This document shows, one piece after another, positions 8,263-17,530 of a stretch of DNA of 64,000 bases. A model generated the notes under the pieces. It was not told the DNA's origin. It saw nothing but the letters and a program-made list of their open reading frames with translations, and did no database searches. The DNA comes from DATHWB01 sp040905965 (GTDB lineage Bacteria > Actinomycetota > Acidimicrobiia > Spongiisociales > ZC4RG35), in assembly GCA_040905965.1 (NCBI GenBank), contig JBBDQP010000098.1, forward strand, positions 13,494-77,493, read 5' to 3'. Position 1 is the stretch's first letter, and each line of letters opens with the position of its first letter. A program made the translations under genes and the position numbers.

Positions 8263-9263
8263 TGCGGGTCGAGGAGTTCCGATACGAACTGCCGGACGCG
8301 GCGATCGCCCAACACCCGGTGGAGCCGCGTGACTCGGCGCGATTGCTCGACACTCGTGACGGGACCGACCATCGCTTCGCCGATCTCGCCGCCCGGCTCG
8401 AACCAGGTGATCTCGTCGTCGTGAACACCACGAGGGTGCGACATGCCAGGCTGGTCGGAAGCCGGTCGGAGACAGGGGGCAGGATCGAGTTGCTCCTGCT
8501 GACTCGACGACCGACCGGCGGTTGGAGCGCGTTGGCCGCCCCGGCTCGCCGTCTTCGGCCGGGCGTCAGCCTGGAGTTCGGCCCGCTCACCGCGACCGTC
8601 ACGGATGGACCGGTCGACGGCATCGTCGGGGTCGAGTTCGATGACGAGCGGCTCATCGACTCGGTGGGAATGGTTCCGCTTCCGCCGTACATCACCGAAG
8701 AACTTGCCGACCCGGGGCGGTATCAAACGATCTTTGCCGACCACCCTGGCTCAGCCGCCGCACCGACCGCCGGGTTGCACTTCACCCAACGGGTCCTCGA
8801 CCGCCTCGCCACCCGGGGGATCGAGCTGGCCACCGTCGAACTCGACGTGGGGATCGGGACGTTTCGGCCGATCACCGCAGACGACATCTCCGATCACGTG
8901 ATGCATCGTGAACGATGTTCGATACCGCGGGCAACGACGGATGCGATCGCGGCGACGAGAGCGAGAAGCGGACGGGTCGTCGCAATCGGGACGACCACGG
9001 TGCGAACACTCGAGACGTTCGGCCAGAAGGATGGAACTGTCGTGACGGGTGAGACCGAAACCGATCTGTTCTTGCGACCCGGCAGTACGTTTCGGGTCGT
9101 CGATGTACTCGTCACCAACTTCCACGTCCCCGGATCCTCGCTTCTCGTGATGCTGGCAGGCTTCATGGGTGAGGGTTGGCGCGACGCGTACGCCACGGCA
9201 CTGGATCGCGGATACCGGTTCCTGAGTTTTGGTGACGCCATGCTTGCGGAGCGCCGCAGGTGA
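8262..9263 (+). CDS. queA: S-adenosylmethionine:tRNA ribosyltransferase-isomerase QueA
   Basis: This 333-residue enzyme transfers and isomerises the ribosyl part of SAM onto preQ1 in tRNA, giving epoxyqueuosine. The N-terminus (FRYELPDAAIAQHP) and the segment AAPTAGLHFT are family hallmarks. The next gene is tgt, which installs preQ1. The two steps therefore sit side by side in the ruv-sec interval. The start overlaps ruvB by one base. Confidence 0.96.
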   Translation: MRVEEFRYELPDAAIAQHPVEPRDSARLLDTRDGTDHRFADLAARLEPGDLVVVNTTRVRHARLVGSRSETGGRIELLLLTRRPTGGWSALAAPARRLRPGVSLEFGPLTATVTDGPVDGIVGVEFDDERLIDSVGMVPLPPYITEELADPGRYQTIFADHPGSAAAPTAGLHFTQRVLDRLATRGIELATVELDVGIGTFRPITADDISDHVMHRERCSIPRATTDAIAATRARSGRVVAIGTTTVRTLETFGQKDGTVVTGETETDLFLRPGSTFRVVDVLVTNFHVPGSSLLVMLAGFMGEGWRDAYATALDRGYRFLSFGDAMLAERRR

Positions 9264-10381
9264 ACGCCGCGCCCTTCACCACCAATGCGGTTGACGGCGA
9301 CGCTCGCGCCGGTGTGCTCGACCTGACGCATGGCTCGGTGCAGACGCCCGCCTTCATGCCGGTCGGCACCCGGGCAGTGGTCAAAGGTCTCGACGCGGCC
9401 GATCTCGCCGAAGTGGGAGCTCAGATGGTGCTCTCCAACACCTATCACTTGATGTTGCGTCCCGGTGCGGAAGCGGTAGCCGCGATGGGCGGTCTCGGCG
9501 CGTTCCAGGGTTGGAAGGGTCCGACCCTCACCGACTCCGGTGGGTATCAGGTGTTCTCGCTGGACCCGACGATCACCGAAGACGAGGCCGTGTTTCGATC
9601 GACCTACGACGGATCCGAAGTCCGACTCTCGCCCGAGGAGTCGATGCGGGTCCAGCAGTTGCTCGGCGCCGACGTGGCCATGGTGCTCGACGTGCTCATC
9701 GGATTGCCCGCCGAGAGGGAGGCGGTCGAATCCGCTCTCGAGCAGACGTTGCGGTGGTCGGAGAGGGCGCTGGCCGTGCACGACCGATCAGACCAGGCAC
9801 TGTTCGGAATTGTCCAGGGCGGCGTGGATCCGGACTTCCGGGCGAAGAGCGCCCGGAGGACGGACGCGCTCGGTTTCGGGGGATTCGGGATCGGAGGACT
9901 GTCGGTCGGGGAGACCTCGGCGGAAAGAAACGTCGCGCTGGAGGCAACGGTGCCTGAACTCGCAACGGACAAGGTGCGGTACGTGATGGGCCTCGGCGAT
10001 CCGGAAGGGGTTCTTGACGCCGTCGCCCGAGGCTGTGATCTCTTCGACTGTGTCTGGCCGACCCGCCTGGCTCGCCATGGCAGGGTTCTCACCCCCGATG
10101 GTGACTTCAACCTTCGCCGCGCCGAGTATGCGATCGATCCGCGGCCTTTGCACGAGGAGTGCCGGTGTCTGGCGTGCACCCAGGTCGGAAGGGGCTATCT
10201 CAGGCACTTGCTCCTCGCCAAGGAGCTCACGGTGTTCCGCCTGCTCTCCATCCACAACCTCACCTACACGCTGGATCTGATGGCGCAGACCCGAGCCGCG
10301 ATCTCCGCCGGGCGGTTCTCGGATTTCTGCGGATCGGTTCGAGAACGGCGTTCGACTGGTGTCCTGGCGGGAGATGGGTAA
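9260..10381 (+). CDS. tgt: tRNA-guanine transglycosylase
   Basis: This 373-residue TIM-barrel enzyme exchanges guanine-34 for preQ1 in tRNAs with GUN anticodons. D92 in LTDSGGYQVFS is the general acid/base, and D263 in LFDCVWPTR is the nucleophile. The zinc site is C-x-C-x2-C with a distant histidine (CRCLACTQ, then IHNLTYT). The GTG start at 9260 overlaps the queA stop. Confidence 0.97.
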   Translation: MNAAPFTTNAVDGDARAGVLDLTHGSVQTPAFMPVGTRAVVKGLDAADLAEVGAQMVLSNTYHLMLRPGAEAVAAMGGLGAFQGWKGPTLTDSGGYQVFSLDPTITEDEAVFRSTYDGSEVRLSPEESMRVQQLLGADVAMVLDVLIGLPAEREAVESALEQTLRWSERALAVHDRSDQALFGIVQGGVDPDFRAKSARRTDALGFGGFGIGGLSVGETSAERNVALEATVPELATDKVRYVMGLGDPEGVLDAVARGCDLFDCVWPTRLARHGRVLTPDGDFNLRRAEYAIDPRPLHEECRCLACTQVGRGYLRHLLLAKELTVFRLLSIHNLTYTLDLMAQTRAAISAGRFSDFCGSVRERRSTGVLAGDG

Positions 10382-10384
10382 TCT
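10379..10384 (+). promoter_or_regulatory. -10 element for yajC-secDF
   Basis: TAATCT overlaps the tgt stop and lies 33 nt before the yajC GTG. The implied UTR of about 26 nt contains CCAGGAG. Confidence 0.4.
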
Positions 10385-10417
10385 CGCCGTTCCCCCGGGA
10401 CCAGGAGTTGACTCATC

Positions 10418-10714
10418 GTGTCCGAAATGATCGTTCTTGCCCAAGAAGCCACAGGAGGCGGTGGATCGTCGCTCTTCCTGCTGTTGATGCTCGGTGCCTT
10501 CGTGGTGCTCTTCATCCTTCCCCAGCGCAAGCGCAAGAAGCAGGTCGAATCCCTGCAGGCGGCACTCAGCGTGGGTGACGACGTGCAGACCATCGGCGGA
10601 GTCATCGGCAAGGTCATCTCCCTCGACGACGACACCGTCGTGATCGAGGTCGAGAGCGGTCGTCTCCGCTTCGCCCGCCGCGCGATTGCGTCGCGCACCG
10701 GCCTCGAAGTCTGA
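10418..10714 (+). CDS. yajC: Preprotein translocase subunit YajC
   Basis: This 98-residue accessory subunit of the Sec holo-translocon has one transmembrane segment (about 18-36) ending in the typical FILPQRKRKKQ, then a small cytoplasmic domain with the DDVQTIGGVIGKV stretch. GTG 10418 has GGAG upstream; ATG 10427 is an alternative. It is followed 2 nt later by secD. Confidence 0.95.
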   Translation: MSEMIVLAQEATGGGGSSLFLLLMLGAFVVLFILPQRKRKKQVESLQAALSVGDDVQTIGGVIGKVISLDDDTVVIEVESGRLRFARRAIASRTGLEV

Positions 10715-10716
10715 GC

Positions 10717-12174
10717 ATGGGCCGGCGCGTCATCGGTCTCGTCATCGTGCTCGCCCTTGCGTGGGGCGGGCTCGGGGCGCTGACCGTCGCCGGCATCACG
10801 CCCCGGCTGGGACTCGACCTCCAGGGTGGGACCTCCGTGGTGCTCACCGCGCCGCCTGACACCGACGAGGAGGTGCTCGAAGTCGCGGTCGAGGTCATGC
10901 GAAACCGGATCGAGGACATCGGTGGCGTCCAGGAGCCCGAGATCGCCATCTCCGGCTCCAACACCGTCGTCGTCCAACTTCCCGGTGTCGAGGACGAGCG
11001 GAGGGCGCTCGATGCGATCGGTCAGACCGGTCAGCTCAGCTTCCGACCGGTGCTCGGAGAGACGCCCGGCGGCGTCGGTCCGCTCGCCGGTGACGACGCC
11101 CCTGCGGGAATCGATCCAGTGACCGGCCTGTCCATCGACGATGATCTCACCACCGAGTCCTACCTCGTCTACGAGCGAGCGAGCTTTCTCACCGGTGAAA
11201 CGGTGTCGGCCGTGCTCCACCTTGGACCGGCGCAGTTGCTCGGCGGCGATGTGGCGTCGGCAGTACCGGGGTTCAACACCGCCAACGGTCAGTGGAGCGT
11301 CTCGCTCGGTCTGACAGGAGAGGGCGGTGAGATTTTCGCCGAGCTCACCGGGGAGGCAGCTCGCTACGGGCTGGGCGATCCGCGCCGACAGATTGCAATC
11401 GTCCTCGACGGGGAGGTGCTGGCGGCACCGGAAGTCAACATCGACGTGAGCCCAGGGACCGGTATCACGGGTGGCCAGGCTTCGATCACCCTGGGAGCAA
11501 CGCCAGACGCCGAGCAGGAGGCACAGGACCTTGGCGTCGTGCTGCGGTACGGATCGCTGCCCGTGTCGTTCGAGCGCTCCTCTGTGTCGAAGGTGTCGGC
11601 CTCCCTCGGTACGGATTCGCTGCTGGTTGGGCTCTATGCCGGTGCCGCAGGTCTGGCGCTCGTCGCCATTCTGCTTCTTGTCTTCTATCGGGCGCTCGGC
11701 TTGGTCGCACTCGTGGGGCTCACCGTCTTCGGGTCCCTGCTCATTGGCATCTTCTCCGCGCTCGGGGCACTGGAGAGCTTCGGACTCACCCTCACGCTGG
11801 CCGGCGTGACCGGGATCATCGTGGCGGTGGGCATCACCGCTGACTCCTACATCGTCTACTTCGAACGGGTCAAGGATGAGGTCCGAGCCGGGGCGGATAT
11901 GGAAACCGCAGTCACGGACGGATTCAAGGACGCCTATCGGACGATCTTGACCGCAGACACGGTCTCGCTGCTTGGTGCGGTGCTGTTGTACCTGTTGGCG
12001 GTCGGTGCGGTTCGAGGATTCGCGCTTGCCCTCGGAATCGCCACTGTTCTCGATCTCTTCGTCGCCCGCGTGTACACCAGGCGTGCCGTGTGGCTCCTCG
12101 GACGCTCTCGCCTCGGTGATGGCGGGGCGTTCTCGATCGCCGGTGCAGCCGGCGCGAAGGAGGCCACGTCATGA
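10717..12174 (+). CDS. secD: Protein translocase subunit SecD
   Basis: This 485-residue RND-type membrane protein uses the proton gradient to help pull preproteins out of the Sec channel. TM1 spans about 5-26 and is followed by the LGLDLQGGTSVVL motif, then the large extracytoplasmic P1 domain. Five further TMs lie between about 305 and 470, with the GITADSYIVYFERV segment typical of TM4. SecF follows with a 4-nt overlap. Confidence 0.97.
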   Translation: MGRRVIGLVIVLALAWGGLGALTVAGITPRLGLDLQGGTSVVLTAPPDTDEEVLEVAVEVMRNRIEDIGGVQEPEIAISGSNTVVVQLPGVEDERRALDAIGQTGQLSFRPVLGETPGGVGPLAGDDAPAGIDPVTGLSIDDDLTTESYLVYERASFLTGETVSAVLHLGPAQLLGGDVASAVPGFNTANGQWSVSLGLTGEGGEIFAELTGEAARYGLGDPRRQIAIVLDGEVLAAPEVNIDVSPGTGITGGQASITLGATPDAEQEAQDLGVVLRYGSLPVSFERSSVSKVSASLGTDSLLVGLYAGAAGLALVAILLLVFYRALGLVALVGLTVFGSLLIGIFSALGALESFGLTLTLAGVTGIIVAVGITADSYIVYFERVKDEVRAGADMETAVTDGFKDAYRTILTADTVSLLGAVLLYLLAVGAVRGFALALGIATVLDLFVARVYTRRAVWLLGRSRLGDGGAFSIAGAAGAKEATS

Positions 12175-13253
12175 GCATGTGGAGCAGACTGTCGCGGGGT
12201 GAGACGACCATCGATTTCGTTGGACTTCGTCGCCGTTGGTTCATCATTTCAGGAGTCCTCATCCTCTTGTCGCTGCTGTCGCTGGGCGTGCGCCAACTCA
12301 ACTTCGGTCTGGAGTTCGAGGGTGGAGTCGCCATCCAGAGTCCCAACCCGGCAGGTGCCGACATCACCGAGTTCCGCGACACGATCGGTGATATCGGATT
12401 CCCGGATGCCCGCATCCAACTGGTGGACGATGGCGCAGGCGTGCTCGTCCAGACCGGCCCCCTCGCTCAGGACGACGAGGACCGGCTGATCGACGCCATC
12501 ACCGACCTCGCCGGGGTCGAGCGTGTCGACACGTCGTTGGACGCCGTCGGCCCGACCTTTGGGAGTCTCGTGGCGCGCCAAGCGCTCATCGCTCTCGGCG
12601 TGTTCCTGGCGCTCGCAGTGTTGTTCATCGCGTGGCGACTGCAGTGGAAGATGGGTCTGGTCGGCATCGTGGCCCTCTTCCACGACATGATCATCACCGT
12701 CGGGGTGTACTCGTTGCTCCAGTTCCCGGTCACGCCGGCGACCGTGGTGGCCCTGCTGACGATTCTGGGGTATTCGCTCTATGACACGGTTGTCGTCTTC
12801 GACCGGGTCGAGGAGTACACCGAAGAGTTGGGAGAGGATCACACCTACACCGAGATCGTCAACCGCGCCATGAACAAGGTGTTGATCCGCTCGCTGCTCA
12901 CCTCGCTCACCTCGCTCGTTCCCGTCGGGTCGCTCCTCTTCGTCGGGTCGATCCTGCTGGGAGCCGCCAGTCTGCAGGACTTCGCCCTGGCGCTCTTCGT
13001 CGGAATGGCTGCCGGAACGTATTCGTCGATCATGATTGCCGGTCCGCTCCTGGCCGTGTGGAGGGAGAAGGAGGACCGGTGGAGCGATCACCGGGGCGAA
13101 ATGATGCGGATCCGCGACCTGCGTGCCGGACGGGCGGCGGAGCCCGCCGCGGCGGCCCCGCCCCGACCACCGAAGGGTGCTCAAGGACCTTCCGAGCCCC
13201 GGCCGAGCGGAAGCGGGCCCGCCCCCCGCCCGCCGAAACGCGGTCGGCGGTGA
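12171..13253 (+). CDS. secF: Protein translocase subunit SecF
   Basis: This 360-residue partner of SecD has TM1 at about 23-42, then FGLEFEGG and the SecF hallmark SLYDTVVVFDRVEEY in TM4. Five TMs cluster between about 140 and 295. The last 40 or so residues form a Pro/Arg/Ala-rich basic tail after the final TM; such tails are variable in Actinobacteria. ATGA overlap with secD. Confidence 0.97.
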   Translation: MSMWSRLSRGETTIDFVGLRRRWFIISGVLILLSLLSLGVRQLNFGLEFEGGVAIQSPNPAGADITEFRDTIGDIGFPDARIQLVDDGAGVLVQTGPLAQDDEDRLIDAITDLAGVERVDTSLDAVGPTFGSLVARQALIALGVFLALAVLFIAWRLQWKMGLVGIVALFHDMIITVGVYSLLQFPVTPATVVALLTILGYSLYDTVVVFDRVEEYTEELGEDHTYTEIVNRAMNKVLIRSLLTSLTSLVPVGSLLFVGSILLGAASLQDFALALFVGMAAGTYSSIMIAGPLLAVWREKEDRWSDHRGEMMRIRDLRAGRAAEPAAAAPPRPPKGAQGPSEPRPSGSGPAPRPPKRGRR

Positions 13254-13273
13254 ACCGAATGCGTCGAGGGCGA

Positions 13274-13279
13274 TAGAAT
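13274..13279 (+). promoter_or_regulatory. -10 element for apt
   Basis: TAGAAT ends 3 nt before the first GTG (13283) and 6 nt before the second (13286). A start site 6-7 nt downstream of a -10 favours GTG 13286 as a leaderless start codon. Confidence 0.5.
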
Positions 13280-13282
13280 TCC

Positions 13283-13801
13283 GTGGTGGAATCGATCCGA
13301 GCACTGATCCGCGAGATCCCGGACTACCCGAAACCGGGAGTCTTGTTCTACGACATCACACCCGTGCTGGGAGACGGTCCGGCGTTCAGCGAACTCCTGC
13401 AACGAATGGTGGAACCGCACCGAGACGCGGGGATCACGAAAGTTGCCGGCATCGAGGCTCGGGGCTTCACCCTGGCTGCGCCGATCGCCCGCATGCTCGG
13501 CGCCGGTTTCATCCCCGTGCGCAAGCCTGGAAAGCTCCCGTACGACACCAATCGCCGGACCTACGACCTCGAGTACGGAACCGACGCGCTCGAAGTCCAT
13601 GTCGACGCCGCCGGTCCGGATGACCGGGTGCTTCTGGTGGACGACGTCATCGCCACCGGAGGAACCGCTGCCGCGGCCGCCGAGCTGCTGGTTGAGCTCG
13701 GGTCTGACGTCGTGGGACTGAGCGTGTTCATCGAGTTGACCTTTCTCAACGGACGGGACCGACTCGGGGATCTTCCGCTACATGCTCTCCTCGAGTACTG
13801 A
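13283..13801 (+). CDS. apt: Adenine phosphoribosyltransferase
   Basis: This 172-residue purine salvage enzyme makes AMP from adenine and PRPP. The PRPP-binding motif VLLVDDVIATGGTAAAA lies near 115-130, and GIEARGF near 55 is typical of Apt. Two tandem GTG codons open the gene; promoter spacing makes the second (13286) the better leaderless start. The 3' end overlaps rel by 20 nt. apt next to rel is a conserved actinobacterial pair linking adenine nucleotide and (p)ppGpp metabolism. Confidence 0.95.
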   Translation: MVESIRALIREIPDYPKPGVLFYDITPVLGDGPAFSELLQRMVEPHRDAGITKVAGIEARGFTLAAPIARMLGAGFIPVRKPGKLPYDTNRRTYDLEYGTDALEVHVDAAGPDDRVLLVDDVIATGGTAAAAAELLVELGSDVVGLSVFIELTFLNGRDRLGDLPLHALLEY

Positions 13802-15953
13802 CCCGCTCGACTACCGAGATGTTCTGGCGGAATACGTCCGCCACCATCCCGGCGCGGAGACGACGGTGCTCGAAAGGGCCTACGAGGTCGCCGTCCGTGC
13901 ACACGCAGGGCAGATCCGAAAGTCGGGGGAGCCGTACATCACCCACCCGGTGGCGGTCACTGCGATCCTGGCCGGGTACGGGCTCGACGAGGCGACCCTG
14001 GCGGCCGGATTCCTTCACGACACGGTCGAAGATACCGACATCGGTCTCGAGGACATTGTTGCCGAATTCGGTCAGGAGGTGGGGTTCCTCATCGACGGGG
14101 TCACGAAACTCGACCGCCTCGAATACGACAGCCCGCAACAGGCGCAGGCCGCAACGATCCGCAAGATGGTCGTTGCAATGGCTCAGGACGTCAGGGTCCT
14201 CGTCATCAAGCTCTGCGACCGACTCCACAACATCCGCACCGTCTCGGCTCTGCGCGGCGAGAAGCAGGAGCGTGTCGCCCGAGAGACTCTCGATATCTAC
14301 GCTCCTCTCGCCCATCGTCTCGGCGTCCAGGAGATCAAGCACGAACTGGAGGATCGCTGCTTCAAGATCCTCTATCCCGACCGTTTCGCCGAGATCGAAA
14401 AGCGTCTGGTGGAACGTGCGCCCGAGCGGGATGTCTTCATCGAGAAGATCGTCCAGGAGCTCGAAGCCATGGTCACCGACGCTGACATTCGCGCCGACAT
14501 CTCCGGCCGACCGAAGCACCATTATTCGATCTACCGCAAGATCGTCGAGTCCGGTCGTCCGTTCGAGGAGATCCACGACCTCATCGGCGTCCGCATCGTG
14601 GTGGAGTCCGTTCAACAGTGTTACGGCGTGCTTGGACTGGTCCACGCCCGGTGGATGCCGGTGTCTGGTCGGTTCAAGGACTACATCGCGATGCCGAAGT
14701 TCAACCTCTACCAGTCGCTCCACACGACGGTGATCGGACCGGACGGAAAACCGCTGGAAGTTCAGATCCGGACCCAGGAGATGCACCGATTGGCCGAGGC
14801 CGGCGTCGCCGCCCACTGGCGGTACAAGGAGGGGAGGGAGGCGACGACCCTCGAATGGGCGGGAGGCTTGCAGGCCTTACAGGGTGAGGACGATCCCGAG
14901 GAGTTCCTCGACTCGCTCAAACTGGATCTCTATCAGGACGAAGTCTTCGTCATGACTCCCAACGGTGATGTCAAGACGCTCCCGCGGGGTGCGACGGCCG
15001 TCGATTTCGCCTACGCGGTCCATACGGAGGTCGGCCATCGGTGCGTCGGGGCGAGAGTGAATGGCCGGCTGATGCCGCTCTCGACTCGGGTCGAGTCGGG
15101 AGACATCGTCGAGGTTCTCACATCCAAGTCTGCGGATGCCGGTCCTTCGCGCGATTGGCTCAAGTTCGTCCGGACGTCTCGTGCCCGGTCCAAGATCAAA
15201 CAGTGGTTCTTGAAGGAACGGCGCGAGCTCGCCGTCGTCGAGGGTCGTGATCAGGTGATGACCGCCCTTCGCAAGGAGGGGCTGGGGCTCGGTGCGAACG
15301 AAAGGGAGGCCCTGTTCTCCGAGGTGGCCTCGGAATTCGCAAAGCAGGACGTCGCCGGGTTGATGGCGGCAGTGGGCCAGGGCGAGGTGGGGGTCAACGC
15401 CGTCGTCCAACGGATCGTCCGGTCCGTCCGGCCAGAAGACGACGAAGAGGACCTGCTTGCGCCCGTCAAGCCGAGAAAGTACTCGTCTGCCGGTCCCGGA
15501 ATCATCGTCGAGGGTCTCGACGACATGATGGTGCGCATTGCCCGATGTTGTGCGCCGGTGCCGGGTGACGGGATCGTCGGGTTCGTCACCGTTGGCAGGG
15601 GAGTGTCGGTCCATCGAGACGACTGCACGAACCTGAGTGCCCTTGCCGACGAACGAAGGGAGCGGATGGTCGAGGTCGGTTGGAGTGCGGAGCGCGTCGG
15701 GACATTCGCCGTGTGGGTCCAGGTGGAGGCTTTGGACCGGACCAAGCTGCTTCGAGACGTCACGGAGGTCATCTCCGACCTCGGCGGCAATATCACCGCC
15801 TCGTCGTCGATCACTGGTCGAGATCGGATCGCCATCCTCCGCTATGAGGTCGAACTGTCGGATTCGGGATCCGTCGACAAGCTGATCAGCGACCTGCGCG
15901 GGGTCGACGGCGTCTTCGCCGCCTTCCGGTTGGTGTCCGAACCCACGGATTGA
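13782..15953 (+). CDS. rel: Bifunctional (p)ppGpp synthetase/hydrolase Rel
   Basis: This 723-residue stringent-response enzyme has an N-terminal HD hydrolase (HDTVEDT near residue 80), a synthetase domain with SGRFKDYIAMPK and NLYQSLHTTV, then TGS (VFVMTPNGDVKTLP to about 445), and a C-terminal ACT domain near 650-720. Both catalytic halves look intact, so it is a Rel/SpoT type. The ATG at 13782 lies inside the end of apt (20-nt overlap). The last complete plus-strand gene before the opposing coiled-coil gene. Confidence 0.97.
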   Translation: MLSSSTDPLDYRDVLAEYVRHHPGAETTVLERAYEVAVRAHAGQIRKSGEPYITHPVAVTAILAGYGLDEATLAAGFLHDTVEDTDIGLEDIVAEFGQEVGFLIDGVTKLDRLEYDSPQQAQAATIRKMVVAMAQDVRVLVIKLCDRLHNIRTVSALRGEKQERVARETLDIYAPLAHRLGVQEIKHELEDRCFKILYPDRFAEIEKRLVERAPERDVFIEKIVQELEAMVTDADIRADISGRPKHHYSIYRKIVESGRPFEEIHDLIGVRIVVESVQQCYGVLGLVHARWMPVSGRFKDYIAMPKFNLYQSLHTTVIGPDGKPLEVQIRTQEMHRLAEAGVAAHWRYKEGREATTLEWAGGLQALQGEDDPEEFLDSLKLDLYQDEVFVMTPNGDVKTLPRGATAVDFAYAVHTEVGHRCVGARVNGRLMPLSTRVESGDIVEVLTSKSADAGPSRDWLKFVRTSRARSKIKQWFLKERRELAVVEGRDQVMTALRKEGLGLGANEREALFSEVASEFAKQDVAGLMAAVGQGEVGVNAVVQRIVRSVRPEDDEEDLLAPVKPRKYSSAGPGIIVEGLDDMMVRIARCCAPVPGDGIVGFVTVGRGVSVHRDDCTNLSALADERRERMVEVGWSAERVGTFAVWVQVEALDRTKLLRDVTEVISDLGGNITASSSITGRDRIAILRYEVELSDSGSVDKLISDLRGVDGVFAAFRLVSEPTD

Positions 15954-15995
15954 CAGGGATTCGGCGGTGTGACCCTGCACGGTATCAACCGTCCA

Positions 15996-16730
15996 TCAGC
16001 GCCGCCCCCGACCTCCTCTGTCTGATTCGGGGGAACCGCGAAACGCGGAAATGCGGAACTGTTCGGTAAGAGGTGCGTGCGACGTGAGTGGACCCGACGT
16101 GGCGTACTCCACCACTCGCACGTCACCGTTGTGGCGTCCATTCGTGCGGGACTCCGAGGCGGGTAGCGCCAGGCTGTCGAGATCGACGGTGTTTGGCGAG
16201 ACCGCGTGGGGCGCCGGTTCTGCATCATTTGCCGCGTGCTCCGCACCCTGGAGTCGAGTTTCGAGATGTCCGATCTCGGCGAGAAGCTCCGCCTCCCGTT
16301 CGTGGAACACCTGAACTTCGATCCGATGGATACTTTCGATGTCGGCTTCGACGGCGGCGGCGCGAGCGTGGAGTGTCACCTCCAGAAGGTCGAGTGCGAT
16401 CTGACGGCCCTCTGCCTCGCTGCTGGCCGACTCAGCCTCCTGCTCGGCTGCACGGAGGATTTCCGTTGCCGCCGCCGAGGCCTCTTCGCGCACAGCGGAA
16501 GCCCGCTCGGTTGCGTCTCGGACGAGGACGGCGGCGGACTGTCGGGCGTCGGCGAGGAGCGCGGCGATGCGGGCTGTCTCTCGTTCCGTTTCGACTGACG
16601 GCAGTTCGACGAGAAGTGTCGTTGCGGGGTCTGCGACGTACGGAGCGGTCATGCCGCCCAGTCCAACCGGGACGATGACAGTGTGGATGTTGTCTTCCAT
16701 GCCTGAGGAGTTCTGTGCGAGCGGCAACAT
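15996..16730 (-). CDS. Uncharacterised Ala/Glu-rich coiled-coil protein
   Basis: I do not recognise this 244-residue protein. Residues about 45-165 are rich in Ala, Glu and Arg with heptad-like spacing (ERETARIAALLADARQSAA, AEQEAESASSEAEGR), predicting a long coiled coil. The C-terminal 70 residues are low-complexity and polar, ending in SDRGGRGRR. No signal peptide or membrane segment is evident. Coiled-coil form recalls DivIVA/SepIVA-like proteins, but no family motif is present. It is the only complete minus-strand gene here, occupying the site held by ppiB in mycobacteria. Start is uncertain (ATG 16730, 16700 or 16652). Confidence 0.65.
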   Translation of the reverse strand: MLPLAQNSSGMEDNIHTVIVPVGLGGMTAPYVADPATTLLVELPSVETERETARIAALLADARQSAAVLVRDATERASAVREEASAAATEILRAAEQEAESASSEAEGRQIALDLLEVTLHARAAAVEADIESIHRIEVQVFHEREAELLAEIGHLETRLQGAEHAANDAEPAPHAVSPNTVDLDSLALPASESRTNGRHNGDVRVVEYATSGPLTSHAPLTEQFRISAFRGSPESDRGGRGRR

Positions 16731-16790
16731 GGTGAAACCATCGGCGCGTTCGCGCCCAAACCTGAGCCATAGTGCGCGGGCTCACGTGAT

Positions 16791-16796
16791 TACCGT
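16791..16796 (+). promoter_or_regulatory. -10 element for the metallo-hydrolase gene
   Basis: TACCGT ends 8 nt before the ATG at 16805, in the 74-nt divergent interval, suggesting a leaderless transcript. On the opposite strand TATGGC (16766-16771) could serve the coiled-coil gene. Confidence 0.4.
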
Positions 16797-16804
16797 CGCT
16801 CCTG

Positions 16805-17485
16805 ATGTTGATCGACTCGGATGTCTTGTGGATGGCCCAAACCAACTGTTGGGTGCTGGCCCGTGGACCGGGTGAGCCCGCGGTCATCATCGACGCTCCA
16901 CCCGACTCCGAACGGATCGTCGCTCTCCTCGCCCGGCATCGGCTCAGTGCGGCCGCCCTCGTGTTGACCCACGGTCACGTCGATCACGCAGGGGGAGCGG
17001 AGTCCGTCGAGCGATCACTCGGCGTGAAGAGCTGGGTTCATCCTGACGATGACTTCCTCACGCTGGCGCCGGAGGATCAACTGCGGGCACTGTTCGGCAT
17101 GCGCCCGCCGGGTGAGTACGGGGCGCCGATCAACCGAGTTTCACTCGCCGACTCAGACATCCTCGAGGTGGCGGGATTTCGGTTGAGGGTTCGGCATACC
17201 CCCGGCCATACCCCCGGGCACGTCTGTCTCGAAGTGATCGATGAAGGCGTGCTCTTTTCCGGGGATCAGCTGTTCGCAGGGAGTGTCGGAAGGACCGACC
17301 TTCCGGGCGGTTCATGGGACCAACTGATCGAGTCCATGCGGAGCCGGGTCCTGGATCTCCCGGATGACTACCGGGTCCTGCCCGGCCACGGACCGGAGAC
17401 GACGATCGGCCGCGAGCGCCGCACGAACCCGTTCCTGGTCGATCTCGACGACGGGCCGGCGAGGCGTGCCGCGTTCGGTGATTAG
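16805..17485 (+). CDS. MBL-fold metallo-hydrolase (glyoxalase II-like)
   Basis: This 226-residue protein has the dinuclear metal motif THGHVDHAGG (H56, H58, D60, H61). Further ligands lie in HTPGHTPGHV, FSGDQLF and VLPGHGPET. The layout matches small hydroxyacylglutathione-hydrolase-like enzymes; the actual thioester or other substrate is unknown. Mycobacteria carry a glyoxalase II-like gene at the same place between relA and hisS, so the neighbourhood is conserved. ATG 16805 is chosen with the -10 element 8 nt upstream. Confidence 0.88.
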   Translation: MLIDSDVLWMAQTNCWVLARGPGEPAVIIDAPPDSERIVALLARHRLSAAALVLTHGHVDHAGGAESVERSLGVKSWVHPDDDFLTLAPEDQLRALFGMRPPGEYGAPINRVSLADSDILEVAGFRLRVRHTPGHTPGHVCLEVIDEGVLFSGDQLFAGSVGRTDLPGGSWDQLIESMRSRVLDLPDDYRVLPGHGPETTIGRERRTNPFLVDLDDGPARRAAFGD

Positions 17486-17488
17486 CCT
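17483..17488 (+). promoter_or_regulatory. Possible -10 element for hisS-aspS
   Basis: TAGCCT overlaps the stop codon of the upstream hydrolase. A transcript from here would have a UTR of about 36 nt before ATG 17531. No clear Shine-Dalgarno is seen, so this assignment is weak. Confidence 0.3.
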
Positions 17489-17530
17489 CGTTCCGGTCCG
17501 TCCGACCACTCAAAGACCGGTCTCGCGCCC

